Below are positions 25,170-34,244 of a DNA stretch of 64,000 nt, in pieces. The stretch is from Mycolicibacterium sphagni. Lineage in GTDB: Bacteria > Actinomycetota > Actinomycetes > Mycobacteriales > Mycobacteriaceae. Location: positions 51,639-115,638 of the forward strand of contig NZ_NOZR01000021.1 of the NCBI RefSeq assembly GCF_002250655.1, given 5' to 3'. The translations under genes and the position numbers were made by a program. Within the stretch, counting starts at the first letter, position 1. The number at the start of each line of letters is the position of its first letter. The notes beneath the pieces were generated by a model. It was given only the letters and a program-made list of their open reading frames with translations, was not told where the DNA came from and made no database searches.

Positions 25170-27260
25170 TCATCCACACATCGACGGCATCGCACACTTG
25201 GGTCCAGCTGGCGCCGGTGCCGGACGCGGCTCGGGAGCTGGCCGCGGGGCCGGAGCCGGCGCCTCATGCACTGGCGGTGCCTGACGGGCGGGCTGCTCGG
25301 GAGCGGGTTCCTGCGGCCGAGGAGCCTGTGCTTCATGGACGGGCGGCGCCTGCCGGACTGGCGCCTGTGGGGCCGGAGCCTCGGCCCGGGGTGCTGGGGC
25401 CTCCACCTTTGGCGCGGGAGCTTGCGCCTTGGAGGTCGGGACCTCCGGCTCGGGCGAGTCCGGCGCGGTCCGCTGCTGCGGTGAATCTTGCGGCGGTGTC
25501 GCCGTGCGGTCTCGCGGCTGCGACTCCGAATCCTGCGGAAGAGGATTCGCTTGTTGCGGCACCGAGTCGTCGGGTCCAGGAGCCACAGGCTCGGGGGGAG
25601 TCCCTGGCCTCTGGTCGGTGGACGGCGCCACGGCCGGGTTCGGTGAATCAGCCTTCGGCGGGACCATTATCGATCCCGAGGAAGGATTGGGTTCCTTTCC
25701 GGGCGTGACGTTGGCCGGCGCGGGTTCTGATTTCCGCTGTGGTTGTTCAGCTTTCGGCGGAGTGTAGACGGGCACCGGCGCAACCTTGGGTGCGGTAAAC
25801 CCGGGTGACACCTTCGATGGCGGCGCGGTTGGCGCGGGCGCAGTCAAAGCTGGTGGCGCAAAGGATGTTTGATGATCCGTCGTGGGCTTGGGAAGTTGCT
25901 GCCCCAGCGGCGAGGGGGGCTGCAGCCCGGTGGACATCGGGATGACCCGCGGACCGAGTTCGTTGGTGAAGTCTCGGGTTGACTTGTTCGCGAGGTCCTT
26001 CATCGACGGCCCCTGATTTCTCGTCTGGCCAGTGGAAATAAACTGTGTCAGAGAGGCATTCAGATTCACCACCGGGGACGAGACGTGGACGTTGACGGCG
26101 GTGGAGTTCGAGACGGTGGGCAGCGGTGCCCAGTCGCGATTGCGCGGATTGTGCCAGTCCCGGTTCATGTTCCAGTTCTGATAGAGGTTCGGGTTGAATC
26201 CGCGGGCCTGATCCCATTGCGTGCGGTCGTAGACCGGGTCGCTGTCCTGGAACTTCCACTGGTAGTACTGCTCATACGGATGGTGGCCGTTGTACCAGTT
26301 TTGGTCGCGCGGATCACCGGGATGGTCTCGGCGCTGGCCCCAGTCGTTGCGGCCGTCGCGATCCCAACCGTTGCGGTCATAGCCGGCCCAGTTGTAGCCG
26401 GCCCAGTTGTAGCCGCGACGGTCATAGCCCCACCGGTCGTAACCCCAGCGGTCGTAGCCCCAACGGTCGAAGCCCAGGAAGTCGTAGCCGTACTGGTTGT
26501 AGCCGCTGAGGTCGTAGTTGTACCAATCGGTGGGGTCATAGCCGTAGAGCTGGCCCCACGAGGGGTCGTAATACCCGAGGTCATCGAGGTTGGGTGTCAA
26601 CGGAGGCGCGTAGGGCTGCGGCCAATCGGCCAGCGGGGCATCCGGAACCCCGGCGGGCGGTGGGCCGTCATCATCGGGCGCCAGGCTGCCTGCCTCGTCG
26701 GAAATCGGGTATCCCCAGCTCGGCGCGGACGCACTGGTCAGCGCCACATCCGGCGTCTGGGACGGATCACCCGGATCGGCAACGGGTGGCACAGGCAAAG
26801 CAGGAAGTTGTTGTACTGCGTCGGGGGTGTACTGCAGAAGTTGTTGCGTCAGTTGTAAATACAGGTTCTGCAGGCTGGTCCGCTGGGTTGATGCCGACAG
26901 GTAATCCAAGTCCTGTTTGGCCTGATTGAGCGAGGTGCGGGCCTCTGTCAGCTGGTCGGCCGTGGGCTGCTGCCCGCCGCCGAGGATGTCCTGCGCCTGC
27001 TTGAGATCGTTGACGACTGCGGTCAAAGCGACGTCTTGTGAATGCTCGGGAAAGACCGTCTTCTCTACGCCCCACAGGGTGCCTCCTGGCGAGGTCTCCC
27101 ATGTTGCGCCGAGTACACCCGCGACGAGTACGACGGCCAAACCACCGGCTGTGGCGATCTTCGCGCGGCGTGAGCTGGGGATGAGCCTGCGCCATCGCGA
27201 CCGCGGCTCAGAGAATTGGTAAACGTTCTCCCGCAGGGGCGGGGGACTCAGAGTCGTCAT
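25170..27260 (-). CDS. large single-pass membrane protein with Tyr/Asp repeats and Pro-rich tail
   Basis: 696 residues from the ATG at 27260. A ~33-residue cytosolic start is followed by one transmembrane helix (IATAGGLAVVLVAGVLGATW) and a helical DUF5667-like ectodomain (GGTLWGVEKTVFPEH... QAKQDLDYL). The middle (~290-370) is a degenerate GYDRW pentapeptide array rich in Tyr, Trp, Asp and Asn. The C-terminal half is Pro/Ala/Glu-rich and ends PKCAMPSMCG. The topology recalls the membrane part of anti-sigma factors, but no sigma-binding region or adjacent sigma gene is visible. Function unknown; probably a wall-spanning surface protein. Confidence 0.7.
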   Translation of the reverse strand: MTTLSPPPLRENVYQFSEPRSRWRRLIPSSRRAKIATAGGLAVVLVAGVLGATWETSPGGTLWGVEKTVFPEHSQDVALTAVVNDLKQAQDILGGGQQPTADQLTEARTSLNQAKQDLDYLSASTQRTSLQNLYLQLTQQLLQYTPDAVQQLPALPVPPVADPGDPSQTPDVALTSASAPSWGYPISDEAGSLAPDDDGPPPAGVPDAPLADWPQPYAPPLTPNLDDLGYYDPSWGQLYGYDPTDWYNYDLSGYNQYGYDFLGFDRWGYDRWGYDRWGYDRRGYNWAGYNWAGYDRNGWDRDGRNDWGQRRDHPGDPRDQNWYNGHHPYEQYYQWKFQDSDPVYDRTQWDQARGFNPNLYQNWNMNRDWHNPRNRDWAPLPTVSNSTAVNVHVSSPVVNLNASLTQFISTGQTRNQGPSMKDLANKSTRDFTNELGPRVIPMSTGLQPPSPLGQQLPKPTTDHQTSFAPPALTAPAPTAPPSKVSPGFTAPKVAPVPVYTPPKAEQPQRKSEPAPANVTPGKEPNPSSGSIMVPPKADSPNPAVAPSTDQRPGTPPEPVAPGPDDSVPQQANPLPQDSESQPRDRTATPPQDSPQQRTAPDSPEPEVPTSKAQAPAPKVEAPAPRAEAPAPQAPVRQAPPVHEAQAPRPQEPAPEQPARQAPPVHEAPAPAPRPAPEPRPAPAPAGPKCAMPSMCG
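26420..26479. repeat. 15-bp tandem repeat array (GYDRW units)
   Basis: Four consecutive 15-bp units (26420, 26435, 26450, 26465), of the type GGTCGTAGCCCCAAC on the plus strand, encode GYDRW-like pentapeptides on the minus strand. Degenerate copies extend over about 26350-26530. It lies in the large membrane-protein gene and may vary in copy number between strains. Confidence 0.8.
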
Positions 27261-27478
27261 GGCGATCTCCTGATAGCGACCTTTAGCCGCTGGTTGCGTC
27301 GCTCCCGACCACGCGATATTGGCTATTAGATGCGTGCTGGCCAGTGTGTATACGGATACCCGCCACACTTACTAAGCACAACTAAAATCTACCCAGCTGA
27401 GCCCAGCATGCCCAGCGTCGCCACGGAACTCATCACCAAGGCACAGCTCGCACAAAGGGACGCAAAGAAAGCGCTACA

Positions 27479-28279
27479 TCAGGGGTGCAGATTCCATTGG
27501 CCGACATCGGAGGCCAATGCGTCGTTGACATCGACTTCGAGTCCACCGACCAGAGGGCCGGGGTTTGACGCGGTGCTCACCACGCGCTGATAGAGAACGG
27601 CGCCGGGGTGGACCTGGTTGCCTGACCAGGCTTTCGTTTGCCACGCCCACCAGCGGCCGGGTGTGCTTGACCGCCCGATGACGCCGTCGGCCGCGGCCCA
27701 CTCACATGCGTCGATACCCGCATAGATCCCGGTGCGCTGAACTCCGAGCACGGAATTGATTCCGCGAAACCACTGCAGCGCGACGTTGTTCCACGTGTCG
27801 CGGTTGATGTCCTCGTCGATGGTGAAGAAGATCGGTGCACTCTGGCCGCCCCCTGCCGCGGTGTGCAGCTGCCAGGCGGTGCGCGCGTCGGCGATGCCGC
27901 CCGCGTAGCCTCTCGTGAAATCGGACGGGGCCGTCCCTCCGGGCTTGCCGTATTGATAGTTGCTCACGATCACCAAGCCAGCGGCCGTCAGTGACTGGGC
28001 GTAAGGCCGAGTGATCGGCTTGGCGCCAAACGACGAGCCGGGCCGCGACAGCGAGACGTAATTGACCACCCCGGCGTGGCCGGCAGCGCGGATGTCCTGT
28101 GCGGGGATCTGTTTGGCGGCGAAATCGATCAGCGTGGGAGCGGCGGCGGCCGCCGTGGGGATGCCGCCACCAAGTGATACCGCCCCCAGACCCGCCAACG
28201 CCGTGGCGTAGCGCAGCGCGTCTCGCCGGCTAACCGTACTCGTTCGCCGAAGGCCGGTCCCCAGGGGCAAATCCTGCAT
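27479..28279 (-). CDS. Tat-exported DUF1906 (glycoside hydrolase-like) protein
   Basis: 266 residues. A twin-arginine signal (SRRDALRYATALAGLG) precedes Ala-rich cleavage. The mature TIM-barrel-like domain begins TLIDFAAKQIPAQDIRAAG, then shows GVVNYVSLSRPG, FFTIDEDINRDTWN and TGIYAGIDACEWA, ending with LEVDVNDALASDVGQW. This matches DUF1906, a family related to GH25-type muramidase folds and often found with phage or secreted wall enzymes. Acidic residues in TIDED could be catalytic. Activity not established. Confidence 0.82.
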   Translation of the reverse strand: MQDLPLGTGLRRTSTVSRRDALRYATALAGLGAVSLGGGIPTAAAAAPTLIDFAAKQIPAQDIRAAGHAGVVNYVSLSRPGSSFGAKPITRPYAQSLTAAGLVIVSNYQYGKPGGTAPSDFTRGYAGGIADARTAWQLHTAAGGGQSAPIFFTIDEDINRDTWNNVALQWFRGINSVLGVQRTGIYAGIDACEWAAADGVIGRSSTPGRWWAWQTKAWSGNQVHPGAVLYQRVVSTASNPGPLVGGLEVDVNDALASDVGQWNLHP

Positions 28280-28436
28280 CGCGCGATGGTAACGGTGCGA
28301 ATGTTGTTAACGACGTAGCGACTCAGGCCGAGATCAGTTTGGTGTCAGACCGATACCGCATGTTTGGGCGGGGTCAGAGCCGCCGGCATGTGCTTTAAAC
28401 GAGCTGGCCCGTTGGGCGAGATCAACCTCACAATTT

Positions 28437-28466
28437 TTGACAGGTGTCAACAGTGAGCGGCAAACT
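28437..28466 (+). promoter_or_regulatory. candidate promoter for a leaderless transcript
   Basis: A perfect -35 TTGACA at 28437-28442, an 18-bp spacer and CAAACT at 28461-28466 place the transcription start at about 28473, on the ATG at 28474. The -35 is also the left arm of TTGACA-GG-TGTCAA (28437-28450), a possible operator. Confidence 0.4.
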
Positions 28467-28473
28467 TTCGTGC

Positions 28474-28677
28474 ATGGGTCAGAACAATGAACAAGCCCGC
28501 ATCGCTCAACTCATCGAGCGGCTTGCTGATGCGCACTCCGATGTGCCATCTGAGCAGATCACATTGACTGTCCATGATGTGTTGGCCGGCTTCAGCGGGG
28601 CGTCGGTCCGCGAGTTTGTGCCTCTTCTTGTTGAGCGGCGCGTCCGCCAGCAGCTAGCGCAGATGCAGCCCATCTGA
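28474..28677 (+). CDS. three-helix-bundle dimerisation domain protein
   Basis: 67 residues from the ATG at 28474, which has no Shine-Dalgarno but sits where the promoter above would start a leaderless mRNA. Sequence is wholly helical (ARIAQLIERLADAHSDVP, QITLTVHDVLAGFSG, VREFVPLLVERRVRQQLAQM). It resembles the mycobacterial family annotated as three-helix bundle dimerisation domain, where the PLLVERRVR stretch is conserved. Probably an oligomerising or nucleic-acid-associated accessory protein; exact role unknown. Confidence 0.75.
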   Translation: MGQNNEQARIAQLIERLADAHSDVPSEQITLTVHDVLAGFSGASVREFVPLLVERRVRQQLAQMQPI

Positions 28678-28803
28678 CGTACCCCGCTCGCGTGTGGCGG
28701 GCGGGCGGGGGATTGGTGATCGTGGACTGGTTGGGCCTGGCACTTTGCGGGCATTCACCACGAGCTACCGCGGCGAGCGGGGCAGCTGACCTAGGAGGAC
28801 AGC

Positions 28804-29082
28804 ATGTTCCGATCCCCGATCGTCGCACATGTCGCCAAAGCCCTGGGCCTGAGATCATCGGCAGGTGCGCAGCCTCGTTGTCTCTCCGAGGACGACGCCG
28901 CAGCAGTCGCCTACGGGCTGACAAGGAGTTCAGCCGGTGCGATCAACGGCATCGACATTCGCGTACAGATCAGCATGATCACCGGCGAACTACCCACTCC
29001 GAGTGAGGTACGCCGCGTGAAACATCTTCTGACCGCCGCTGATTGGCTCGTGGCAGACCAGTTCGACTCTCCCGAAGGGTGA
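28804..29082 (+). CDS. small hypothetical protein
   Basis: 92 residues; AGGAGGACAGC precedes the ATG, a good ribosome site. No signal peptide. The central GAINGIDIRVQISMITGELPTPSEVRRVKHLLTAADWLV region (helical) is well formed and Ala/Gly-rich; one Cys (QPRCLSEDD). It follows the three-helix protein by 126 bp on the same strand and could share a transcript. Family not recognised. Confidence 0.6.
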   Translation: MFRSPIVAHVAKALGLRSSAGAQPRCLSEDDAAAVAYGLTRSSAGAINGIDIRVQISMITGELPTPSEVRRVKHLLTAADWLVADQFDSPEG

Positions 29083-29480
29083 TGCGTTCGCCCATGGGTC
29101 CGTTGGCACGGGTTACCGTGGCAGTAGTCGGGCCCGGAGCCGGGAGTGGCTGACAACCCCGGCCGTAGTCGGCGTAGACATCACTGGCATTTGGCGCCCG
29201 ACCGAACCCTGGGACTTGAGTTTCCACCCGCGATTGCAGTGGCGACCCGAGCCAGGACGGGACAGCGCCGCAATCGGTGCGCAAAACGCGCATGCCTGAA
29301 GTATTGCAGTAGAACCTATTTCGGGTGGCGCGAGCACGGCACGCGGTCGCAGGCTTCGAGATCAACGTTGCAACGCAATGAGCCTGGTACTGGCGACCGC
29401 ATCGCATTCCGGGGGCAAACAGTTTATGAACGGCAGCGTAAATTCCTGGCGGCCGTCGCGCAGCGGTGTTGGCGGTTGGC
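29083..29480 (+). other. intergenic region without a gene
   Basis: About 400 bp between a small hypothetical gene and the palindrome at 29481. No frame shows a start with ribosome site and coding-like composition. It is the likely promoter region for the large secreted protein downstream. Confidence 0.5.
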
Positions 29481-29510
29481 TACGGTTGGCAGGTTGGCCT
29501 GCCAACCGTA
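29481..29510. promoter_or_regulatory. perfect 13-bp-arm palindrome before a start codon
   Basis: TACGGTTGGCAGG (29481-29493), 4-base spacer TTGG, then its exact reverse complement (29498-29510). It ends 4 bases before the Shine-Dalgarno GTGAGGAG and 18 before the ATG at 29529. As DNA it could be an operator for a dimeric repressor; as RNA, a stable hairpin next to the ribosome site. No T run follows, so it is not a classic terminator. Confidence 0.65.
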
Positions 29511-29528
29511 CGCTGTGAGGAGTCCCGG

Positions 29529-32501
29529 ATGAATGGGTGGTCCAGAATCGCTTGCTGCGGATGGGGTTTGGCAGCAACGGCAGGCTTGGCCATGGCCTCA
29601 GGCCCCGGAGCCGGGCTCGCCGGTGCCACGCCTGGTACGCCGGGTACGCCGGGTACTGCTTCGTCGGCTTCTGGGGCCACCTCGACTTCATCATCGAGCC
29701 CATCGACTCCGATACCGCCCGCTCGCTCGACGGCCAAATCCCGACGTTTGTCCACACTGGCGGCAGCCACACCACCGATTGGGCCAGCCACCACATTAAT
29801 CGGGGTCAACGATACGCCCCGCCGCAACGGAAGCATCGCCCCCAATTCCGCTGCGGCGGTTGCGAGTACCGCCCCAAGATCGTCTGCCGATGTCGGGGGA
29901 CTGCTGACATCCAGACACTCATTGGCGCCCTTGGCTGCCATCAGCCCAGCACTCGCGGGGGCAACCACCACAGCAGCAGGGCTGGCTCCCGCCGCATCCG
30001 CCTCGGTCGCCGCTCCCACACCGATGGCCACCACCATTGCGTCAGGCGCAAGCACACCGCTGCAACGGCTTTCGACATTGGTGACCAAGATTCTCGCGTT
30101 GATAGGCCTGTCGTCGTCGCAGCCGACCGCGCCCGCGGGTGCACCACTGTTGTGGGGGTTGTTGGCCTTCGTGCGCCGCGAGGCGGCCAGCGTCATGTCG
30201 GACGGCGAACTCAGCGCAAGCCCGGTGCAGATCAGCCAAAGCCTCACAGGGGTGGTAATAGGCTCGGTCAATCTCACTAACCCTTACACCGACCCCGTCA
30301 AGTACACGGTTACCGACCAGCCGGCCAACGGCACCGTGGTGATCAACCCCAACGGCACCTATACCTACACCCCCGATGCGGAGATGCAGGGATCCGGTGG
30401 CCTCGATCAATTCACTGTCAGAATCAGCGACACCGGATTTCACCTCTTCGACAACTCCAGCATCACCGTGAAGGTGTCGGTGGCGGTGACCCCACCATCA
30501 ACCGCGATCACCAATCCCGAAGGCACCGGCGCCAAGTCGATCGTGCTGAGCAGCAACGGCCAACGCGCGTTCGTGCTCAACACCGATAACACCATCTCAG
30601 TGATCGACACCAACCCCTCCAGCGCCACCAAAAACCAGGTCATCGACGTTATTCCGGTTACGACAACCGTCACCGACCCCGGCACCGGGCAGACCTCAAC
30701 GTTCGTTCCCACCGTGACTGCACTGGCCACCGATTCCACCGGCAGCACGATCTACCTCACCACCAGCGCTACCTACCAGCCCAGCGATACGGACGCGGCA
30801 CCCATCACCACCAACACCCTGACCAAGATCACGATCGCCGCCGGGATCGACGGGGCACTGGCCAACACGATCGCCGGCGTCATCGACACCAGCGAAGCCG
30901 CCACCGCGGTGGCAGTCTCGTCTGACGGCAGCCGGGTGTACCTGTTGAGCACCGATGGCACGACCAACAATGCCGGCACCGTGTCGGTGATCGACCCCAC
31001 CCAGATCAGTGGTATCGACACAAGCCCCGGCGCAATTCTCAGCACAGTCGCTGTCGGCAACGGCGGGTCGGCGATCCAAGTGGACGCCGGCGGGAAGGTC
31101 TACGTCGCCAACACCTCCGATGACACGGTGTCGATCATCAACCCCGTCACCAGCACCGTCAGCACCGTCGCAGTGGGCGGGGAACCCGACGCTATCGCGT
31201 TCGGACCCGGTCCCGGCGGCACCGGCAGTCGCGCCTACGTCGCGAATTATCTGAGCAACAGCGTCTCAGTGATCGATACCAACCCCGCCGATTCGACCTA
31301 CGACACCGTCATCGCCAACATCACGACCGGCGGGGAGCCCAGCGCGATCACCGTCAGCCCCGATGGCACGCATGTGTATGTGGCCGAGTCCTACACCAAC
31401 TCTGTGGCGATCATCGACACCGTCACCAACACCGTGACCACTCGGCTGGACACGAGCGCCGATGGCGGGCCCAGCGGCATCGCCTTGAGTCCCGGCGGTA
31501 CGACCGCCTTGGTGACGAATCTGGCCAGCAGCATCATCGACCAGGTGGCGCTGACCCCGACATTGACCCCCGGATCGACGTCGTCCAGCCAGCTTCTGGG
31601 CTCTACCAAGGGATTTCAGGTCTACAACTTCGCCGGCGAAGCCGCCACGCTCGGCGGGTATCTCGGGAAGGGCACGTTACAGAGTCCGGCGCCCGCACCC
31701 GGCACGGTAGTCGCTCCCGGTTCTTACATCGACTTCGAAGTCGTGATCTACAGCGGCCACAACAACACCGTGCAACCCTATTTCTTACTGCCGCAGCCCA
31801 ACGGCGGCCCTTTGAGCACGAGCCTTTCGGTCGTGCTCAAGAACGTAAACGTCACCCGGCACATCGCGAGCTGCGGTGTCCACGATGGTGATCAGTGCAA
31901 GGCCATTCCGGGCTACAAGGTCGCCCTGCTCGATCCGCCCGGCACCGTGGTCAACCTCGATGCGAGCCAAAGCGCTGACGCCCAGCAGATTTCCCAGACA
32001 CTGAAGGACCTGTGCGACAACAATGCACTGGGGACCTGCGACTTCACCGCCGACCCCAATCGGCAACAAGTACTGCTGTCCAAACCCAAGATCGTGGGCG
32101 CGATCATCTACAACAACACCGGATCGCCGGAGACGGTGTCTAGCAGCTACAGTGCGGCGAAGTCCCAAACCAATAGCATCAGTTTCGAATTCAGTGCGAA
32201 CTTCACCGTCATCAAGGACAAAATCAACCTCGGCATCAAAGCTACTTACGGCCACGTGTGGACCAACACCTACACCTTCACGCAAACCGTCACCTATCAG
32301 CTTCAGCCCAGTCAGTGGGGGTGGGTGGACGCGGAGGTACCGGTGTACCGCGATTGGGGGAATTTCACCATCGACCTGGGCAACACCACCTGGAACATCA
32401 CCAACGTGTACTTCGACAGCCCGGATGACTCTGGTAATAGCTTCTGGTCTCCCACTACCAGCTCATCGCCGCCGACGTCTGACGCGCTCGACACAGCCTG
32501 A
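29529..32501 (+). CDS. large secreted YVTN beta-propeller protein with possible pore-forming C-terminus
   Basis: 990 residues from the ATG at 29529, with GAGGAG 3-8 bases upstream. Signal peptide ~1-30, then an Ala/Ser/Pro linker (to ~220), an Ig-like/VCBS domain (VKYTVTDQPANGTVVINPNGTYTYTPD, ~250-335) and a beta-propeller of YVTN-type repeats (~345-690: RVYLLSTDG, KVYVANTSDDTVSIINP, RAYVANYLSNSVSVIDT). The last ~270 residues are different: alternating polar/hydrophobic strands (SISFEFSANFTV, INLGIKATYGHVW) then TYTFTQTVTYQL and WVDAEVPVYRDWGNF. That pattern resembles aerolysin/ETX-MTX2 beta-pore domains. Propeller assignment is firm; the pore idea is a hypothesis. Confidence 0.78.
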   Translation: MNGWSRIACCGWGLAATAGLAMASGPGAGLAGATPGTPGTPGTASSASGATSTSSSSPSTPIPPARSTAKSRRLSTLAAATPPIGPATTLIGVNDTPRRNGSIAPNSAAAVASTAPRSSADVGGLLTSRHSLAPLAAISPALAGATTTAAGLAPAASASVAAPTPMATTIASGASTPLQRLSTLVTKILALIGLSSSQPTAPAGAPLLWGLLAFVRREAASVMSDGELSASPVQISQSLTGVVIGSVNLTNPYTDPVKYTVTDQPANGTVVINPNGTYTYTPDAEMQGSGGLDQFTVRISDTGFHLFDNSSITVKVSVAVTPPSTAITNPEGTGAKSIVLSSNGQRAFVLNTDNTISVIDTNPSSATKNQVIDVIPVTTTVTDPGTGQTSTFVPTVTALATDSTGSTIYLTTSATYQPSDTDAAPITTNTLTKITIAAGIDGALANTIAGVIDTSEAATAVAVSSDGSRVYLLSTDGTTNNAGTVSVIDPTQISGIDTSPGAILSTVAVGNGGSAIQVDAGGKVYVANTSDDTVSIINPVTSTVSTVAVGGEPDAIAFGPGPGGTGSRAYVANYLSNSVSVIDTNPADSTYDTVIANITTGGEPSAITVSPDGTHVYVAESYTNSVAIIDTVTNTVTTRLDTSADGGPSGIALSPGGTTALVTNLASSIIDQVALTPTLTPGSTSSSQLLGSTKGFQVYNFAGEAATLGGYLGKGTLQSPAPAPGTVVAPGSYIDFEVVIYSGHNNTVQPYFLLPQPNGGPLSTSLSVVLKNVNVTRHIASCGVHDGDQCKAIPGYKVALLDPPGTVVNLDASQSADAQQISQTLKDLCDNNALGTCDFTADPNRQQVLLSKPKIVGAIIYNNTGSPETVSSSYSAAKSQTNSISFEFSANFTVIKDKINLGIKATYGHVWTNTYTFTQTVTYQLQPSQWGWVDAEVPVYRDWGNFTIDLGNTTWNITNVYFDSPDDSGNSFWSPTTSSSPPTSDALDTA

Positions 32502-32595
32502 AATCACCCGCAATATCCGGGTCCTCATCGAGTGCAAATCGGACTCATGGTCATCGCATAGCAATCTCATAGCAGGAGCCGGGATCGTTGGGGAC

Positions 32596-34116
32596 GTGAC
32601 AAATCCAACGCCGAACGTTGCCACGACGTCCTTACTCGCCGACCCCGTCGCCGCGCCGAACGCCGGATATCAGCACGGGCTCTCGCTGCTGCACGGTTGG
32701 CTGCCGCCGGTCGTGGAGGCCGTCGCCGTCGTCGTTCTCGTCGTCGCGATCGGCTGGAGGTCACGTCGCTGGCGGTTGGTCTGGCTGCCCGTGGCCCTCG
32801 TGCTCGGCATTGCCGTTGCCGCCGGGGCGCACTGGTACATGGATTCTCAGGGGCTGGCGGGCGACCCCGCACCACGCGCGCTCTGGATCTGGATCGGCCT
32901 GAGCGGGCTGGCCCTGGGCGTCCTCGTGCTGGGGTGGCGGAGTGCTCGGTGGTGGCGTCGCGGTGTCTCGTTGTTGGCCGTGCCGCTGTCGATTCTGAGC
33001 GCGGGACTCGCGCTGAATCTGTGGGTCGGATACTTCCCGACCGTGCAGGCCGCGTGGGGGGAGGTCACCGCGGGCCCGCTGCCTGATCAGACCGACCTCG
33101 CGACGGCAATGAGCATGCAGCAAAAGGGGCAGGTCCCGACGCACGGCGAAGTGGTCCCGGTCAGCACACCCGACGATGCGTCCCAGTTCAAACATCGCAC
33201 CGAGTACGTGTACCTGCCCCCGGCATGGTTCGCGAGCAATCCGGCGCCCAAACTTCCGACGGTGATGATGATCGCCGGCGAATTCAACACCCCCGCGGAC
33301 TGGGCGCGTACCGGCAACGCGATCTCCACCATCGACAACTTCGCCGCGGCGCACCACGGAGACGCGCCCGTCTTCGTGTTCGTCGATTCGGGCGGATCGT
33401 TCAACAACGACACCGAGTGCGTCAACGGCACCAGAGGCAACGTTGCCGATCACCTCACCAAAGACGTTGTCCCGTATGTCGACTCGCAGTTCGGCGTGAG
33501 CGCCAGTCCGGCAAACTGGGGCATCGTCGGTTGGTCGATGGGCGGCACCTGCGCCGTCGACCTCACTGTCATGCACCCAGAACTGTTCAGCAGCTTCGTG
33601 GACATCGCCGGCGATATGGGACCCAACGCGGGCACTAAGGATCAGACCATCGCGCGACTCTACGGCGGGAACGCAGCCGAGTGGGCCGCATTCGATCCCA
33701 GCACAGTCATCACCAAACACGGCGCCTACCAGGGTGTCTCAGGCTGGTTCTCGATTTCGGGGGATGCGCCGCAACCCCGAAAGAACGCCAACGCCGCAGC
33801 GAGCAATGACGCTGTCGGGTTGGGCGGCCGAGATGCGGCCGGCAATCCGGGCGACCAGACCGAAGCGGCCAATTCTCTGTGCGCACTGGGCCAGGCCAAC
33901 GGGATCAACTGCGCCGTGGTCGCCGCGCCTGGCAAGCACAGCTGGACGTTTGCGGCTCAGGTGTTCACCGCAGCGCTCCCGTGGCTTGCCGGACAGATCG
34001 GCACCCCTGGAGTTCCTCAGATTCCCTTGCCGACTGCGCCCCCCACCGCGCCCAACGCGCTGGCGTCGGCACCGGCGGCGAGCCCGTCTGCCGTTGCACC
34101 CAGTCATTCTGCCTGA
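32596..34116 (+). CDS. membrane-anchored esterase (antigen-85-like alpha/beta hydrolase)
   Basis: 506 residues from a GTG at 32596, chosen because it starts just before the first membrane helix; the frame is open further up over the previous gene's 3' end. Four hydrophobic helices occupy ~25-160 (VVEAVAVVVLVVAIGW, VWLPVALVLGIAVAAGA and two more). An extracytoplasmic alpha/beta hydrolase follows: TVMMIAGEFNTPADW, the nucleophile elbow GIVGWSMGGTCAVDL, SFVDIAGDMGPN and the catalytic-type His in PGKHSWTFAAQVF. Resembles the putative esterase/mycolyltransferase superfamily. The tail is Pro/Ala-rich. Substrate unknown; likely a cell-envelope lipid. Confidence 0.78.
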   Translation: MTNPTPNVATTSLLADPVAAPNAGYQHGLSLLHGWLPPVVEAVAVVVLVVAIGWRSRRWRLVWLPVALVLGIAVAAGAHWYMDSQGLAGDPAPRALWIWIGLSGLALGVLVLGWRSARWWRRGVSLLAVPLSILSAGLALNLWVGYFPTVQAAWGEVTAGPLPDQTDLATAMSMQQKGQVPTHGEVVPVSTPDDASQFKHRTEYVYLPPAWFASNPAPKLPTVMMIAGEFNTPADWARTGNAISTIDNFAAAHHGDAPVFVFVDSGGSFNNDTECVNGTRGNVADHLTKDVVPYVDSQFGVSASPANWGIVGWSMGGTCAVDLTVMHPELFSSFVDIAGDMGPNAGTKDQTIARLYGGNAAEWAAFDPSTVITKHGAYQGVSGWFSISGDAPQPRKNANAAASNDAVGLGGRDAAGNPGDQTEAANSLCALGQANGINCAVVAAPGKHSWTFAAQVFTAALPWLAGQIGTPGVPQIPLPTAPPTAPNALASAPAASPSAVAPSHSA

Positions 34117-34244
34117 ACTCGGACCGGCTGCATGCCTGGCATCGTCATGTCTGGGGCCTGTGGACTTGCTGGCGCGGAACGTTCATAGCGGGCTCGTAGC
34201 AACGACTCACATCCAGCACAAGGACGGCCCCGAAGATAGGTGTC

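Noticed and set aside
25170..27260. Anti-sigma factor (RsdA-type)
   Set aside because: The topology is similar, but no sigma-binding motif is visible in the cytosolic start and no sigma gene is adjacent.
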